Shown in pieces: positions 63,617 to 64,000 of a DNA stretch of 64,000 nucleotides. The translations under genes and the position numbers were made by a program. Numbering within the stretch: the first letter of the stretch is position 1; each line of letters begins with the position of its first letter. Source of the stretch: an uncultured Parabacteroides sp. (GTDB lineage Bacteria; Bacteroidota; Bacteroidia; Bacteroidales; Tannerellaceae). Location: the NCBI GenBank assembly GCA_949295065.1, contig CASFJQ010000022.1:1-64000 (forward strand), read 5' to 3'. Below the pieces are notes generated by a model. It had not been told where the DNA came from, did not search any database, and saw only the letters and a program-made list of their open reading frames with translations.

Positions 63617-64000
63617 ATGGCAAATACGCGTTTTCTTAGTAAAACGAAAAGAAATGGCATAACAACGACCAGTATGGTTGTTGTTATGCTTCTTCTTTTA
63701 TTGACAATAGCTTGCAGTTCGGAGAAAAAAGAAATTGTTGATGTCGCTTTTGATCCGGAAAAAACTTATACGATGAAAGCTACAGAGGTAAATTCTCTTG
63801 TCTCAGATTCGGGATTGACACGTTACAGGCTTAATGCAAAAGAATGGCTGGTTTTTGATAAAGCGAAAGAGCCTTACTGGTATTTCCCGGAAGGTATTTA
63901 TGTCGAGAAATTTGATACTTTGTTTCAGGCAGAAGCAAGTATAAAGGCCGATACTGCATTTTATTATAGCAAACAGGAACTTTGGCGTTTGGTAGGAAAT
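63617..64000 (+). CDS. lptC: LPS export protein LptC, 5' part (runs off the window)
   Basis: The first 128 codons are visible. An N-terminal membrane/lipoprotein signal (VVVMLLLLLTIAC, Cys33) is followed by the start of the LptC beta-jellyroll: YTMKATEVNSLVSDSGLTRYRLNAKEWLVFDKAKEPYWYFPEGIYVEKFDTLF. The S-D-S-G-x-T-R-Y-R and EPYWYFPEGIY stretches are characteristic of Bacteroidetes LptC, which passes lipopolysaccharide from the LptBFG complex to LptA. It begins 9 bp after the TPR gene and is in the same transcript. Confidence 0.85.
   Translation, partial: MANTRFLSKTKRNGITTTSMVVVMLLLLLTIACSSEKKEIVDVAFDPEKTYTMKATEVNSLVSDSGLTRYRLNAKEWLVFDKAKEPYWYFPEGIYVEKFDTLFQAEASIKADTAFYYSKQELWRLVGN

Overview
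The window is a continuous piece of a Bacteroidales chromosome, most likely a gut Bacteroides or relative. The evidence is a SusC/SusD pair, GH92/GH38/GH51/GH43/GH29 glycosidases, a DAHP synthase-chorismate mutase fusion, a Bacteroidetes Pur-alpha-like protein, many TTTG-N17-21-TAnnTTTG promoters, and A-rich starts without Shine-Dalgarno sequences. Genus and species cannot be fixed from the sequence alone.

Layout. 1-220: 3' end of a group II intron (maturase C-terminus plus domains V/VI). 376-5774: glycan-degradation genes: a truncated GH29 fucosidase, a GH43 lipoprotein, an exported phosphoesterase and a secreted FAD oxidoreductase. 6103-8135: a membrane acyltransferase and a beta-propeller protein. 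8440-12755 (minus): the phenylalanine/tyrosine operon pheA-aminotransferase-DAHPS/CM-tyrA, preceded by a promoter, a Phe/Tyr-rich leader peptide and a terminator/antiterminator. 12784-18593: oxyR, a Pur-alpha-like gene, a DUF151 nuclease, a CNT nucleoside transporter, rsmE and an esterase. 18685-20436 (minus): a PepSY-like secreted protein and an orphan DUF695 + SUKH pair. 20501-32399: a mannoside locus with an AraC regulator diverging from a six-hairpin glycosidase, ManA, a ROK kinase, GH92, an MFS carrier and GH38. 33062-37794: susC/susD. 37799-38736: a noncoding stretch with a 36-bp inverted repeat. 38737-40910 (minus): guaA and an exported tpx. 41519-48938: the complete F1Fo ATP synthase cluster. 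49114-51442: an AraC regulator, an HdeD-like protein and a repeat-rich intergenic region. 51443-56010: a cytoplasmic glycogen/alpha-glucan operon (GH133, GT4, GH57). 56200-59749: two GH51 arabinofuranosidases. 59960: tRNA-Trp(CCA). 60205-64000: coaX, an outer-membrane barrel, a TPR protein and the start of lptC.

How the genes work together. The mannoside locus reads as a full route: periplasmic GH92, GH38 and the six-hairpin enzyme release mannose, the MFS carrier imports it, the ROK kinase phosphorylates it and ManA makes fructose-6-phosphate, with an AraC protein controlling a shared divergent promoter. The aromatic operon holds all the steps needed around chorismate and prephenate, and its leader looks like classical ribosome-mediated attenuation sensing both Phe and Tyr.

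Two signals stand out. The first is the Phe/Tyr attenuator. The second is a family of intercistronic elements built on an 8-bp period (RACTNNNN or its complement), often with a TTTCCTGTAGCC core. These sit between the stop codon of one gene and the start codon of the next, and several run in register up to the ATG. All functional statements are inferences from sequence; no searches were run.
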